DNA from: Dictyobacter formicarum
Lineage (GTDB): Bacteria; Chloroflexota; Ktedonobacteria; Ktedonobacterales; Ktedonobacteraceae
NCBI RefSeq assembly: GCF_016587435.1
Contig: NZ_BNJJ01000006.1
Coordinates: 186,001-250,000, forward strand
Length of the DNA: 64,000 nt
Direction: 5' to 3'
Numbering within the stretch: the stretch's first letter is position 1; every line of letters begins with the position of its first letter. The position numbers and the translations under genes were made by a program. Of the stretch, positions 8,663 through 18,203 are shown piece after piece. The notes under the pieces are model-generated. The model worked only from the letters and a program-made list of their open reading frames with translations, searched no databases and had not been told where the DNA came from.

Positions 8663-9652
8663 ATGATAAAAGAGCGTGGGCGAGACACCATCTCGTCCAT
8701 TTCCAGCGAGGTTAAGCAGTTGCCGCAGCTGCTTAACCTGCTCAAAAAAGAGCCGCCACTACCTGAGCAGCCAACCATGGGATTTTTTACCGATACCAGT
8801 CTCTGTATCGGCTGTAAAGCCTGTGAGATAGCCTGCAAGCAGTGGAATCAGTTGCCTGCAACGACGCCAAACTGGACCGGCACCAGCTATGATAATACGC
8901 AACAACTGGGAGCTACCACCTGGCGCCATGTGCAATTTATTGAGCAAATTGAACGCCGTAAGCCTTCGTCCGCCGCGACACCAGCTCCGGGAGGTAAACT
9001 GCCGGAACTATCCCTATTTCAGCCCGCCGAGGCATCACAGGACGTGATACCAGCCACACCACCCGGTACTGCGCTGCCATTTTTTAGCAGCGACCGCTGG
9101 CTGATGCATAGCGATGTTTGCAAACACTGCGCCAACGCCCCCTGTCAGGAGGCCTGTCCCACCGGCGCCATTATTCGGACCGAATTTGATACGGTCTATG
9201 TCCAGCAGGATATCTGCAATGGTTGTGGTTACTGTGTCGTTGCCTGCCCATTTGGAGTCATTGCCCGCGATAGCGAGGGCGATGGACAGGCACATAAATG
9301 CACGCTCTGTTACGATCGGCTCAAGGACGGTATGACACCTGCCTGCGCTAAAGCCTGTCCCACCAACTCAATTCAATTTGGTGAAGTGGCGACGCTAAAG
9401 CAACAAGCCCGGGAACGTGTAGGGGAGCTAAAGAAACATGGCGTGGATACGGCACACCTCTATGGTGCGGACGATATGATTCTGGAAGGTGGCTTAAATT
9501 CATTCTTTTTGTTGCTCGATGAGCCAGAAATATATAACCTACCAGCCAACCCATCCCGTCCGAGCACTCATGTGCTTCCCACGTCATTGGGAACCATTAT
9601 CGCAGCGATCCTGATGGGCCTGATGAGTATCTTCTTCTTCAAAAAAGAATAG
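8663..9652 (+). CDS. fdhB: Formate dehydrogenase iron-sulfur (beta) subunit
   Basis: Electron-transfer subunit carrying four ferredoxin-type [4Fe-4S] clusters from the catalytic subunit to the membrane. 329 residues. Cysteine groups seen: CIGCKACEIAC (Cys48, 51, 54, 58), CKHCANAPCQEAC, CNGCGYCVVAC and CTLCYDRL paired with CAKACPTNS. The C-terminus ends in one hydrophobic helix (about 306-325, IIAAILMGLMSIFFF) and a basic tail, as in FdnH/FdoH/HybA-like anchored subunits. It starts 18 nt after the catalytic gene behind GGAAGACAGGAA, and the next gene follows after 13 nt, so one transcript is expected. Confidence 0.93.
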   Translation: MIKERGRDTISSISSEVKQLPQLLNLLKKEPPLPEQPTMGFFTDTSLCIGCKACEIACKQWNQLPATTPNWTGTSYDNTQQLGATTWRHVQFIEQIERRKPSSAATPAPGGKLPELSLFQPAEASQDVIPATPPGTALPFFSSDRWLMHSDVCKHCANAPCQEACPTGAIIRTEFDTVYVQQDICNGCGYCVVACPFGVIARDSEGDGQAHKCTLCYDRLKDGMTPACAKACPTNSIQFGEVATLKQQARERVGELKKHGVDTAHLYGADDMILEGGLNSFFLLLDEPEIYNLPANPSRPSTHVLPTSLGTIIAAILMGLMSIFFFKKE

Positions 9653-9665
9653 GACAGGGAGTACT

Positions 9666-10789
9666 ATGGATAGTATACGAACTTCGGAGAACGAGGCGCT
9701 ACGCATACAGCAACAGCCAACCAATGGAAAGCCCGCTGGCATCCCAGCCATAATACAGCAACCAGGGTTACTGACAACCCTGGCACGCCTGAGTACTGGC
9801 TATCAGCCCGAGCCGGACCGCGAACTACAGGAAAAAACCTATTATGATTATCCAGTCCTCAAAGCCCCAGTCTGGAGCTGGGAAATCATCTGGTACTTCT
9901 TCATGGGAGGACTGGCTGGTGGCTGCTATGTGCTGGCTACCATTGCCTCACTCTTTGGCTCTAAAGAGGATCGCGTGGTGGCACGCGTTGGCTACTACGT
10001 CTCTTTGCTCGCGCTACTGCCATGTCCCCCTTGCTAATTAAGGATCTGGGCCGTCCCGAAAAATTCTTGAACATGTTGCGCGTCTTCAAGTTCAAATCGC
10101 CAATGTCGATGGGCGTCTGGGGGCTACTGGGCTTCTCGTTATTTAGTGGAATCACCGCAGTAATCCAGGCAGCCAAAGACAACATACTGGGAAACTGGTG
10201 GGGAGCACGTTTGCTGGCTCGCCTGCCCCAGAAATTGCTGGCCGTGCCCGGTAGCTTCTTCGCTGTCTTCCTTGGTGGCTACACCGGAGTGCTACTCGCT
10301 TCAACCAGCGTGCCTGTCTGGTCACGCAGCAGAATGCTCGGGGCACTATTCGTCTCATCAGCCTTTTCAACCAGTACCGCGTTGATTTCATTCATCTTGC
10401 GCATCATTGGCGCACCCGTCAAAACCCTGCACAAGCTAGAGCGCATCGAATGGATGAACATCCTGATCGAAATGGTAAGCCTGTTCGCCTACCTGCGCAC
10501 ATCCGGACGAGCCGCCAAAGCGCTGGTCGGGACAGAGCCAACGGAACAGGGTCCCACCTTCTGGCGCGTCATGGTTGGTGGAGGGCTGGTCTTACCCTGG
10601 CTAGTACAGACCTTTTTGCTCACCAAAAAACAGACGCACTCAAGCTCACGCAAAAAGCGCGGTGGCATCGGGATGCTCGTCTCGGCCCTGGTATTGATTG
10701 GAGGATACTTCCTGCGTCGTACCGTAGTCAAAGCAGGCCACGTCTCCAGCGCAGACGCGCGCACCACCCTATGGAACGCCAGACGTTAA
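9666..10789 (+). pseudogene. NrfD/PsrC-type membrane subunit, broken by a frameshift
   Basis: The gamma subunit would take electrons from the Fe-S subunit to the quinone pool. The first frame (9666-10037) encodes a soluble head and a first helix (WYFFMGGLAGGCYVLA) and stops after LLALLPCPPC. The second frame (open from 10022) continues with LLIKDLGRPEKFLNMLRVF, which is typical NrfD sequence. Both frames join smoothly if one base is added to the run of five C at 10025-10029 (C6 would read PCPPLLIKDLGRP). The restored protein would have about 374 residues and several membrane helices. This may be a real mutation, a homopolymer sequencing error, or slippage. An ATG at 10022 could restart translation but has no ribosome site. 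Confidence 0.8.
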
Positions 10790-10810
10790 TAAAATCGTCG
10801 TAGATGCGCC

Positions 10811-10900
10811 CCCTCTCACGGGCGCTGACGCGCCCGCACCCTCTGTAATTTGTAATGATTGGCGCAGAACGTGCGCCAATCATTACAACTGTTTTGAGCA
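10811..10900 (+). repeat. Modular palindromic element, copy B (shortened)
   Basis: Head-like GGGCGCTGACGCGCCC, then a perfect palindrome with 17-bp arms (10850-10866 and 10872-10888) with GGCGCA/TGCGCC near the apex, then only the beginning of the tail (TTTTGAGC). The rest of the tail is missing. It lies just after the nrfD-type gene. Confidence 0.7.
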
Positions 10901-10918
10901 AAGAAAATATCAGCGGCA

Positions 10919-10970
10919 AAAGTTAGATGAGAGCGGGACCAATTGGTTGGTCCCGCTCTCATCTAACTTT
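10919..10970. terminator. Strong inverted repeat upstream of the AAA+ ATPase gene
   Basis: Perfect 24-bp arms (10919-10942 and 10947-10970) with loop TTGG, ending in AACTTT. It probably ends the formate dehydrogenase transcript. The T-run is short, so termination is inferred from position and stem strength. Confidence 0.7.
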
Positions 10971-11057
10971 CTTCTGCCTATCTCGTACATGTTGATGCAT
11001 CCAAAGTGATGTAGCAAGCAATCCCCTATATCATCATGGGGAAAAGAGAGGATATAT

Positions 11058-13703
11058 ATGGAGGAGCCACGTACTACTCCCAATACAAACATACATAATT
11101 CCGACGCAACAGCACAGGTGACAGCCAGGCTTGACGGACAGGCACCCAAGCATACAACAGCCAAACTAGCCAATGGCAATGCAGGCGATACAACAACCGG
11201 GGCCAACGGATCAGCAACAGAAGCAACCACAACAGCCAAAGATCCAGGCACTGAACGCCTGCAACTCGTCGTCGTCGAAGGATTCCAGGTTGGGCGTGGC
11301 GCCGCGCGTATCGATCCCAGTGATATGGCGCGTCTCGGCTGCCAGGCAGGCGACATCGTCATGATTGAAGGGGCACGCACCACCGCCGCCAAAGTTGTGC
11401 CCAGCGCAATCGTGGACCGTGGTCAGCAAGCGATTCAGATGGATAGCCAGGTACGGCAGAATAGCGCCTCTGGACTCGGCGAGCATGTCCGCGTCCACAA
11501 AGCCAAAGTCAGCACGGCCGAAAAAATCACCATCCTGCCATTGAGCAGCGGCGCCCCCATCCAGGAAAGCGACCTGCAATACATCACTCGCTACCTGGTT
11601 GGTTTGCCCGTAACGATTGGCGATCTACTACGTGTTGGCACCCCGGGCACCGCACCACGCGAATTTCTCATCATCGGCACAAATCCAGCTACGCCAGCCT
11701 ACACCTTACAGACCAGGAAAACCGGCGAGCTCCCAATCGTGGAAACGCCCAGCCAGACCAGTGAAGTTGAAGCAGTCATGGTACAACCAGGCACCATCGT
11801 GCGTGCCCAGGCCCGTGGCGCCAACAATGGCGCGTCCCATCATGTCGGTTACGAAGACATCGGTGGACTGGGAAAAGAACTGCAACGTATTCGTGAAATG
11901 CTGGAGCTCCCACTAAAATATCCCGCCGTCTTTGATCGCCTGGGTGTCGAGCCACCAAAGGGTGTCTTGCTCTATGGACCTCCAGGAACAGGTAAAACTC
12001 TAATCGCGCGCGTAGTAGCCACCGAGACAAAGGCCACCTTTTTTATCATCAATGGTCCCGAAATTATTAATAAGTTTTACGGTGAGAGCGAATCGCGCCT
12101 GCGCTCAGTCTTTCAGGAGGCCCAACGTAAAGCCCCCAGTGTCATCTTTATTGATGAAATAGACGCGCTGGCACCAAAACGTGCCGAAACAGGTGGAGAA
12201 GTCGAGCGCCGCATTGTAGGACAATTGCTGGCTTTGATGGATGGTCTGGAGTCGCGCGGCCAGGTGGTAATTATTGGTGCCACCAACCAGCCCAACGCAC
12301 TGGATCCGGCCATTCGCCGACCCGGCCGCTTCGACCGTGAGATCGCCCTGCGCGTTCCCGATATGCACGGCCGCATGGAAATCCTCCAGATTCACAGTCG
12401 CGATGCGGCCCTGGCCAACGATGTCGACATCCAACGGCTGGCCCAATTGACGCCTGGTTTTGTTGGTGCCGACCTGGAAGCGCTATGTCGCGAAGCCGCC
12501 ATGATCGCACTTCGACGCGTGCTACCCTACATTGACTATCAGCGTGGCTATATACCATATGAAACGCTGGTCAACCTGAACATTACCATGGCCGATTTTC
12601 AGGCAGCCCTGCGTGAAATCGAACCATCAACCACCCGTGAAGTCTATGTCGAAGTCAGCGATACATCCTGGGACGACATTGGAGGCCTGGAATATACGAA
12701 AAACATGCTCACGGAAAGCGTTGAGTGGCCTTTACGCTACCCCGAGATTTATTCTAATGCGAAAGTTGAACCGCCACGCGGCGTCATTCTCTCGGGCCCT
12801 CCAGGATCTGGTAAGACACTGATTGCTCGTGCATTGGCCAACCAATGTGAAGCCAGCTTCATCTCAATTAAAGGGCCTGAGCTGCTCTCAAAGTGGGTTG
12901 GCGAATCAGAAAAGGGTATCCGTGAAGTCTTCCGACGCGCCAAGCAGGCCGCCCCATGTATCGTCTTTTTTGACGAGTTAGACGCACTGGCCCCCCGACG
13001 CGGTGGTGGCAACGACGGCAATGTCGGAGACCGCGTCATCGCCCAGTTGCTCACCGAAATGGACGGCATTGAGGGACGTGAAGGCGTTATCGTGCTAGCG
13101 GCCACCAACCGTCCAGACATGATAGATCCTGCCTTGCTGCGGCCTGGGCGCTTTGACCTGGCCGTTGAACTGCAATATCCAGATGAAGAAGAGAGGCGTG
13201 CCATCTTCGCTGTCCACCTGCGCGGACGTCCCGTCGCACCAGAAGTGACCATCGAAGAACTGGCCCGTATCACACCTGGACGTAGTGGAGCTGATATCGA
13301 AGCTATCTGTCGCCGCGCCGCCCTGTTTGCACTGCGCGAATGGATCGCGCCCCGGCTAAGCCTGGGACAGGTCTCCGTCATACCAGTACTAGAAGCTCCT
13401 GATAGCAGCAACAACGACGCCGGCGCAACAACCACTGACGAGACAACAGCAACCACTGAGCAGGAAGGGCAAACGAGTACGCCGCCCAAACGCTTTTCAA
13501 TTCGTCCCGAGCATTTCGCGCGCGCAATTGATGAGCAACAGGAACGCTACTCAATTCAAGAAGCAGCCGAAGAAGAACGCCAACGCCAGAAACGAGGCCG
13601 CCAACGTCTCATCGACATGGCCGCCGACTACAATACCAAAGAGAAACCGCCCCTGCGCGGCTTCCGCCTCTGGCTGGCACGCATCTTCGGATTAGTGCAA
13701 TAA
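11058..13703 (+). CDS. CDC48/VCP-like tandem AAA+ ATPase
   Basis: A cytoplasmic hexameric unfoldase of the p97/VAT type that pulls apart protein complexes with ATP. 881 residues: Thr/Asn-rich N-terminus (1-65); CDC48 N-domain double-psi barrel (about 67-150, VVVEGFQVGRGAARI and GDIVMIEG); second N subdomain to about 255; D1 AAA domain with Walker A GPPGTGKT (307-314) and Walker B VIFIDEID (about 362-369); D2 with Walker A GPPGSGKT (about 580-587), Walker B IVFFDELD (about 635-642) and arginine-finger RPGRFD in both; a low-complexity Thr/Glu stretch and a basic C-terminus. Every ATPase motif is intact. Ribosome site AGAGGAT precedes ATG. Monocistronic: strong hairpins lie on both sides. Its partner protease or adaptor is not visible here. 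Confidence 0.93.
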   Translation: MEEPRTTPNTNIHNSDATAQVTARLDGQAPKHTTAKLANGNAGDTTTGANGSATEATTTAKDPGTERLQLVVVEGFQVGRGAARIDPSDMARLGCQAGDIVMIEGARTTAAKVVPSAIVDRGQQAIQMDSQVRQNSASGLGEHVRVHKAKVSTAEKITILPLSSGAPIQESDLQYITRYLVGLPVTIGDLLRVGTPGTAPREFLIIGTNPATPAYTLQTRKTGELPIVETPSQTSEVEAVMVQPGTIVRAQARGANNGASHHVGYEDIGGLGKELQRIREMLELPLKYPAVFDRLGVEPPKGVLLYGPPGTGKTLIARVVATETKATFFIINGPEIINKFYGESESRLRSVFQEAQRKAPSVIFIDEIDALAPKRAETGGEVERRIVGQLLALMDGLESRGQVVIIGATNQPNALDPAIRRPGRFDREIALRVPDMHGRMEILQIHSRDAALANDVDIQRLAQLTPGFVGADLEALCREAAMIALRRVLPYIDYQRGYIPYETLVNLNITMADFQAALREIEPSTTREVYVEVSDTSWDDIGGLEYTKNMLTESVEWPLRYPEIYSNAKVEPPRGVILSGPPGSGKTLIARALANQCEASFISIKGPELLSKWVGESEKGIREVFRRAKQAAPCIVFFDELDALAPRRGGGNDGNVGDRVIAQLLTEMDGIEGREGVIVLAATNRPDMIDPALLRPGRFDLAVELQYPDEEERRAIFAVHLRGRPVAPEVTIEELARITPGRSGADIEAICRRAALFALREWIAPRLSLGQVSVIPVLEAPDSSNNDAGATTTDETTATTEQEGQTSTPPKRFSIRPEHFARAIDEQQERYSIQEAAEEERQRQKRGRQRLIDMAADYNTKEKPPLRGFRLWLARIFGLVQ

Positions 13704-13720
13704 AACAAATATAGCAGTAC

Positions 13721-13756
13721 ATAAAAGCCCGGCTTTGTCTAAAGCCGGGCTTTTAT
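13721..13756. terminator. Terminator after the AAA+ ATPase gene
   Basis: AAAAGCCCGGCTTT (13723-13736) pairs with AAAGCCGGGCTTTT (13741-13754) over a GTCT loop, 18 bp after the stop codon. The flanking A and T runs make it bidirectional. Confidence 0.9.
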
Positions 13757-13770
13757 ACTGAAAACCATAC

Positions 13771-13952
13771 GGTTCGCGCCTTCGGCCCTTGACGCTACGC
13801 GCTTACAGCGCTCAAAATGTATTTCATGGTTGGTGCAGCAGGCGCGAATGCGCACCTGCTGCACCAACCATGAAATAGAGATTGGGGACGCCCGCGTTCC
13901 CCAGGCCCAGGGGCGCATGCGCCCGCCCGCACGGGGGTGCTTTGCTTCCCCA
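13771..13952 (-). repeat. Modular palindromic element, copy C (complete, inverted)
   Basis: Read on the minus strand: head GGGGAAGCAAAGC with GC-rich inverted sequence containing GGGCGCATGCGCCC, then an extra hairpin-like segment, then a palindrome with perfect 23-bp arms (13820-13842 and 13855-13877) and a GC apex, then the conserved tail (TTTTGAGCGC, AGCGCGTAGCGTCAAG, GGCCGAAGGCGCGAA). Its palindrome shares no sequence with those of copies A, D or F. Confidence 0.85.
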
Positions 13953-14157
13953 TCATAATGGGAATCCTTTATCAAAGGGTCAGGTAAAAGCTGCATAAAA
14001 AAGCACAAGCACAAAATACTCCGACAAGCTTTGTTGAAGCTTTTAATAATACCTGTTAACTCTACCAAAAAAGCGATACACGCTTGCATACAATACGCGT
14101 AAAATGATAGAGCCGCATGTATATATAAAACTTGGTTCTTATGTGGGTACTATACAC

Positions 14158-14186
14158 TTACAATATATAGGTGACTATGCTATAAT
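14158..14186 (+). promoter_or_regulatory. Promoter of the sensor-kinase pair
   Basis: TTACAA (14158-14163), a 17-nt spacer and a perfect TATAAT (14181-14186), about 40 nt before the GTG start at 14228. Confidence 0.65.
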
Positions 14187-14227
14187 AAACAACGGAGAAC
14201 ATTACCAGCAAGTGAAGGGAGGGACCA

Positions 14228-14605
14228 GTGTTACCCATACATGACAACTCCTCTTCCGTCTCCCGTGAACAAGTTACAGAGGCGTACCTGAAAGTCATTG
14301 GGTTGATTGATGAGCGAGTCGCTCCCTACTTAGGGAGAGCAACCACTCGTGTTCTCGTACAGGGTGCCGCCAAACGCATCCAGGGCAATTATCCATTTCT
14401 TAGCTGTTTAGTTAATCGTCCTTATACCGATATTATCCCATCAGTTATCCATGAACAACTTGGTGGCATTGCTGCATGTGAACTCATAGAGGGACTTAAT
14501 GCTTTATTAGATGAGTGCTTCGCAGGATTGCGTGAACTTACCGGTGATCTAATCGTTCCACCCCTTCATGACGAAGTAGCACATCAATTAAAACATTTGC
14601 AGTAA
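14228..14605 (+). CDS. Conserved-looking small protein of unknown function, paired with a histidine kinase
   Basis: 125 residues, GTG start behind a good ribosome site (GAAGGGAGGGACC). No family recognised. It is soluble and predicted mostly helical, with segments such as AYLKVIGLIDERVAPYLG and GIAACELIEGLNALLDECF, and no membrane helix, Cys pair or obvious DNA-binding motif. The stop is 9 nt before the histidine kinase start, so both are made together. A role as partner or input module of that kinase is an inference from position only. Confidence 0.7.
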   Translation: MLPIHDNSSSVSREQVTEAYLKVIGLIDERVAPYLGRATTRVLVQGAAKRIQGNYPFLSCLVNRPYTDIIPSVIHEQLGGIAACELIEGLNALLDECFAGLRELTGDLIVPPLHDEVAHQLKHLQ

Positions 14606-14614
14606 GGGGGCCAC

Positions 14615-16402
14615 ATGGAGAGCAGTGTACAATCTGACTTACAAGCCGCAGATATCTCACGTCGCTCTCCACATGTGCAGAGCGCTGACCGCTTAAGCGC
14701 GCTTAAGCAGGAAATGGAATATCTCAATACGATCGGGAAGCAGTTTGTGGCTGCCTTTGATCGCTTCCAGGTTCATCGTGCTCTGCTGGCAGCCCTGCAA
14801 GACCTCTACAGTTTCTCAGCCTGTTGCATTCTTCTGACAGGTGATCCTTTTGACCTTTTCATTATTCCTTGTTATCCACTTAATGGGTCATTTTTAGAAG
14901 CAATGATGCAGCGTATTGCCAATGCCGCCAATGCGCTTAACTTTCCAACTGTCACCCCTGAGCAGCTGGCACGCTCCGCCTACTTTGATGCTCCAGACGA
15001 ACTGGCGCAACGCCGTGGGCAGGGCGAGATATCTAGCACCACCATTGGTTCCGGCTTGAATATACCCCTTACCGTAGAGAACCGCATCATCGGTATGCTC
15101 AGCCTCTTTGACGAGAAGCCAGGCACCTTTGATGCCGATCTTTTGCAGCTAACTACTATGATCGCCGATTACGCGGCGGTCGCACTGGATAATGTACGTC
15201 TACGAGAGCGCGAAAATGCCCTCTGGCGCGAAGCTGAATTGGAGCGCATGCGCCTGGAATTGATTATCGGGAGCATGGCTGAAGGCTTGCTTATTACGGA
15301 TGCCAAAGGTGCGATCACCTCGCTCAATACCTCGGCAGAACAACTGCTAGCCCAGGCCCAAACAGAGTTCACTCCGGGTGTGCCACTGCGCCAACTGGCT
15401 GAAACCAGTACGGTTCCCTGGCTGCCACGCCTGGCCGACATTATTCAACAGGCACTAAGAGGGCATACCGTTAAAAATCAGGAACTAGTAGCCGGTCAGG
15501 AAGACGCACGCGTTCCGCTGACGCTGAACATCAGCGCGGCCCCGCTCCACGATGCCAGCGAGTTCTCCAACCGACCGGTCGGCGTAGTAGCAGTGGTCAA
15601 TGATGTTACGTCGAGCAAGCAGGTAGAAAAACTAAAAGATGATTTCGTCTCCGTGGTCTCACACGAACTACGCACCCCGCTGACCGCCATCAAGGGATAC
15701 ACCCAACACCTGGTACGCAGAGTGGAACGGCGCCTGCGCAAAATACGCTCCAGTACCGAAGGGGCCGATAAAGACGTAGCAGAAAGTCAGGACCTGCGCA
15801 GTCTGAGCATCATTCAGAGCCAAACCGAACACCTGGAACGCCTGGTAAACGACCTGCTAGACCTCTCACAGGTCCAATGGGGACAGATTCATCTTCACTA
15901 CGAAACCTTTGATCTGCCAACCGTCCTGGTGGACCTCGTACGTTCCGTACAGGCCAGCGCGGAGCAGCACAGCCTGATCCTTGAAACAACGGATACTGAA
16001 GCCAGAGTAGTAGCTGACCGTGCCCGCATCGAACAGGTCATCGGCAATATCCTGGATAATGCAGTCAAGTATTCACCCCATGGCGGACAGGTAATCGTAC
16101 GTCTGTATAAGCAGCCACTCATGTATCATATCAGCATCAAAGACCAGGGAATCGGCGTTAATCCGGAGCATTTTGAGCACATCTTTGAGCGCTTCTATCG
16201 CATTCACAATACCTCCAGTCAGCACTATGCAGGTATTGGGCTGGGGCTCTACGTAGCAAAAGCGATTATTGATCGCCATGGCGGGCATATCTGGCTAGAA
16301 AATAATCAGGGGACTGGCTGCACCTTCCACGTAACCCTACCGATGGTTCCACCTCCCAACCAGCAACCAGAAGTGGCACCCACAGACAATACAGCTTTAT
16401 AG
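14615..16402 (+). CDS. Soluble sensor histidine kinase (GAF-PAS-HisKA-HATPase)
   Basis: 595 residues, no membrane helix, so a cytoplasmic sensor. Domains in order: GAF-like (about 45-195), short coiled linker, PAS-like (about 210-330), HisKA dimerisation domain with phospho-acceptor His350 in SVVSHELRTPLTAIKGY, and HATPase_c with N box ILDNAVKYSP, G1 DQGIGV, F box FERFYR and G2 GIGLGLYVAKA. All kinase motifs are intact. No response regulator lies next to it, so it is an orphan in this window and may signal to a distant regulator. It shares an operon with the small upstream gene. Its 3' end overlaps the convergent membrane-protein gene by 6 bp. Confidence 0.9.
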   Translation: MESSVQSDLQAADISRRSPHVQSADRLSALKQEMEYLNTIGKQFVAAFDRFQVHRALLAALQDLYSFSACCILLTGDPFDLFIIPCYPLNGSFLEAMMQRIANAANALNFPTVTPEQLARSAYFDAPDELAQRRGQGEISSTTIGSGLNIPLTVENRIIGMLSLFDEKPGTFDADLLQLTTMIADYAAVALDNVRLRERENALWREAELERMRLELIIGSMAEGLLITDAKGAITSLNTSAEQLLAQAQTEFTPGVPLRQLAETSTVPWLPRLADIIQQALRGHTVKNQELVAGQEDARVPLTLNISAAPLHDASEFSNRPVGVVAVVNDVTSSKQVEKLKDDFVSVVSHELRTPLTAIKGYTQHLVRRVERRLRKIRSSTEGADKDVAESQDLRSLSIIQSQTEHLERLVNDLLDLSQVQWGQIHLHYETFDLPTVLVDLVRSVQASAEQHSLILETTDTEARVVADRARIEQVIGNILDNAVKYSPHGGQVIVRLYKQPLMYHISIKDQGIGVNPEHFEHIFERFYRIHNTSSQHYAGIGLGLYVAKAIIDRHGGHIWLENNQGTGCTFHVTLPMVPPPNQQPEVAPTDNTAL

Positions 16403-16921
16403 CGAGAGCATCTGCAACAGTTCAGAAGGATTCGACCCAAAATGGGTACGCAAGTAGGAGTGCCCAAACGAGGTGAAGTGTATCTGCGACCAGTTGGAAC
16501 GCAAGAATTGCATCGTACGCAGAACGCGCGCCTCTCCCCAGAGTGGATAGCGTAAATCTCGTAACGCATTCACCAGGTCAGCCGCACTGGTCAACACAAC
16601 TCCACAGACAATCATGATGAACTTCATCAGATAATGGTGAGGGAATATAATCGGGCTCAGAGACGTAAAGAGGCCAATCCAAAGTACACTACCAGAGACA
16701 ACGGCTGGCACCAATACATCAAGCCAGAGGGAGAGGAGAGAAGGTTCACGTAGAACCATCAAGGTGAGTCCAAAGGGGCCAACGGCCCAGCCCAGCAGTG
16801 GTTCATGTCGCCATAGCAACACCATCACATGGGTCAACTCACAGAGGACAATCCAAAGCACCAGGAACATTACTAATCCTAAAACGTTAGTAATATGGAT
16901 ACTATCTAAAAAACCTGGCAT
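16397..16921 (-). CDS. Integral membrane protein of unknown function
   Basis: 174 residues from the ATG at 16921, chosen because GGAGGAATTTTGC stands right before it; a longer frame to 17038 lacks such a site. Four to five hydrophobic segments are visible (for example VLGLVMFLVLWIVLCEL, LWIGLFTSLSPIIF, FIMIVCGVVL), with a conserved-looking HEPLLGWAVGPFGL between the first two. The C-terminal part is soluble and basic. Family not recognised. Convergent with, and overlapping, the end of the histidine kinase gene. Confidence 0.65.
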   Translation of the reverse strand: MPGFLDSIHITNVLGLVMFLVLWIVLCELTHVMVLLWRHEPLLGWAVGPFGLTLMVLREPSLLSLWLDVLVPAVVSGSVLWIGLFTSLSPIIFPHHYLMKFIMIVCGVVLTSAADLVNALRDLRYPLWGEARVLRTMQFLRSNWSQIHFTSFGHSYLRTHFGSNPSELLQMLSL

Positions 16922-17204
16922 GCAAAATTCCTCCACAGCAGCAACTGGCTTCCTGAGAACACCTTTTATTACTCTTATTATAAAGCAACAATTCATTATC
17001 ACGCAATTGTACGGCCAAAATAGACAGAGATTTTCCAATTACCTTTTTTTGCCGCCTGCGGCGGCAGCCGGACGGAAGAGATTTTAAGGGAACAGATCAT
17101 GCTCCCAGCATACTCGCCCCACATCCCAGCAGAAGGGCTGCCGTTCCCCTGCGCCTCTTGCTCCAACATTGGAAAACCTGCTGAGGGATGGGTGGGATGA
17201 TGAA

Positions 17205-17852
17205 TTAGCGCCAACCTCCTTCTCCAACGAGAGGAACAAAGACGCAACGCCCAAGCGAACTGGCTTGCATCCCCTGCTGTGTGCGCTGAATCACCTGCAG
17301 ATCTTGTTGAGAATGATCTCCAACCGGCACCACCATTAAGCCGCCCATGGTCAGTTGCTCTATCAGTTGAGAAGGCACGTGCGGAGCGGCGGCAGTAACC
17401 AGGATGCGATCATAGGGGGCGTATTCGGCCCAGCCAATAGAACCATCGCCGACCAGGAGTGAAACGTTGGCACAGCCAAGTTGATCCAGGCGAGAAGCTG
17501 CTCGATCAGATAGCTGAGGATAGCGCTCGACACTATACACATACCGGCATAGCTGCGCAAGGATAGCGGTCTGATAGCCCGAGCCAGTGCCAATCTCCAA
17601 CACATTCTCGGTCCCGACCAATTGCAGCGCTTGAGTCATGAGAGCCACCATTAATGGCTGTGAAATCGTTTGCCCCAGATCCAGAGGCAAAGCTTGATTT
17701 GCATAGGCCATCCTCTGGAAAGGTGAATCTACAAACAATTCACGCGGTATTGTGGCTATAGCCTGCAGCACACGCTCATTTTGAATACCGTCTTGTTGCA
17801 ACTGATCTATCAATTGTTGACGCTGAATAGAAAAATCTTTTGTCATACGCAT
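17205..17852 (-). CDS. pcm: Protein-L-isoaspartate O-methyltransferase
   Basis: Repairs damaged proteins by methylating isoaspartyl residues with S-adenosylmethionine. 215 residues, normal length. Seen: the PCMT substrate loop DLGQTISQPLMVALMTQAL, SAM motif I VLEIGTGSGYQTAILAQL, motif post-I VYSVERYPQL and motif II YDRILVTAAAPHVPSQL, followed by GGLMVVPVGD. The start has no clear ribosome site; ATG at 17846 is an alternative. It stands upstream of the tRNA-Val gene in the same direction reading. Confidence 0.93.
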   Translation of the reverse strand: MRMTKDFSIQRQQLIDQLQQDGIQNERVLQAIATIPRELFVDSPFQRMAYANQALPLDLGQTISQPLMVALMTQALQLVGTENVLEIGTGSGYQTAILAQLCRYVYSVERYPQLSDRAASRLDQLGCANVSLLVGDGSIGWAEYAPYDRILVTAAAPHVPSQLIEQLTMGGLMVVPVGDHSQQDLQVIQRTQQGMQASSLGRCVFVPLVGEGGWR

Positions 17853-17973
17853 TCAATAAATATCTGCTAATTGTGTGAGATTTAATAAATTGATGGAACT
17901 AATCAACAACTACAACGGGGGAGAAATCGTAATAGTATTGAGATGTGGAAACATGTTCTTCAGGAGAATAGGG

Positions 17974-18045
17974 TGGGCGCTACTGGGTTCGAACCAGTGG
18001 CCTCTTCGGTGTGAACGAAGCGCTCTCCCACTGAGCTAAGCGCCC
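17974..18045 (-). tRNA. tRNA-Val (anticodon CAC)
   Basis: Minus-strand cloverleaf: acceptor GGGCGCT/AGCGCCC, D arm TAGCTCAGTGGGAGAGC, anticodon stem CTTCG/CGAAG with loop TTCACAC (anticodon CAC, reading GUG), T arm CTGGTTCGAACCCAG, discriminator A. The CCA end is not encoded. No other tRNA was found in the window. Confidence 0.95.
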
Positions 18046-18203
18046 TACTTGCTGACGGAGATAAATATAGCATCAGTGCTTCAGATTGTCAAGCACTTTA
18101 ATTAAGATATTTCCGCCGTCTATATCTTTGATGAAGCCAGCACTTTAGCGTCTCACATTGTAGACAGAGATTTCCATTCTCACACAACTGAAGGAGATAC
18201 ATC

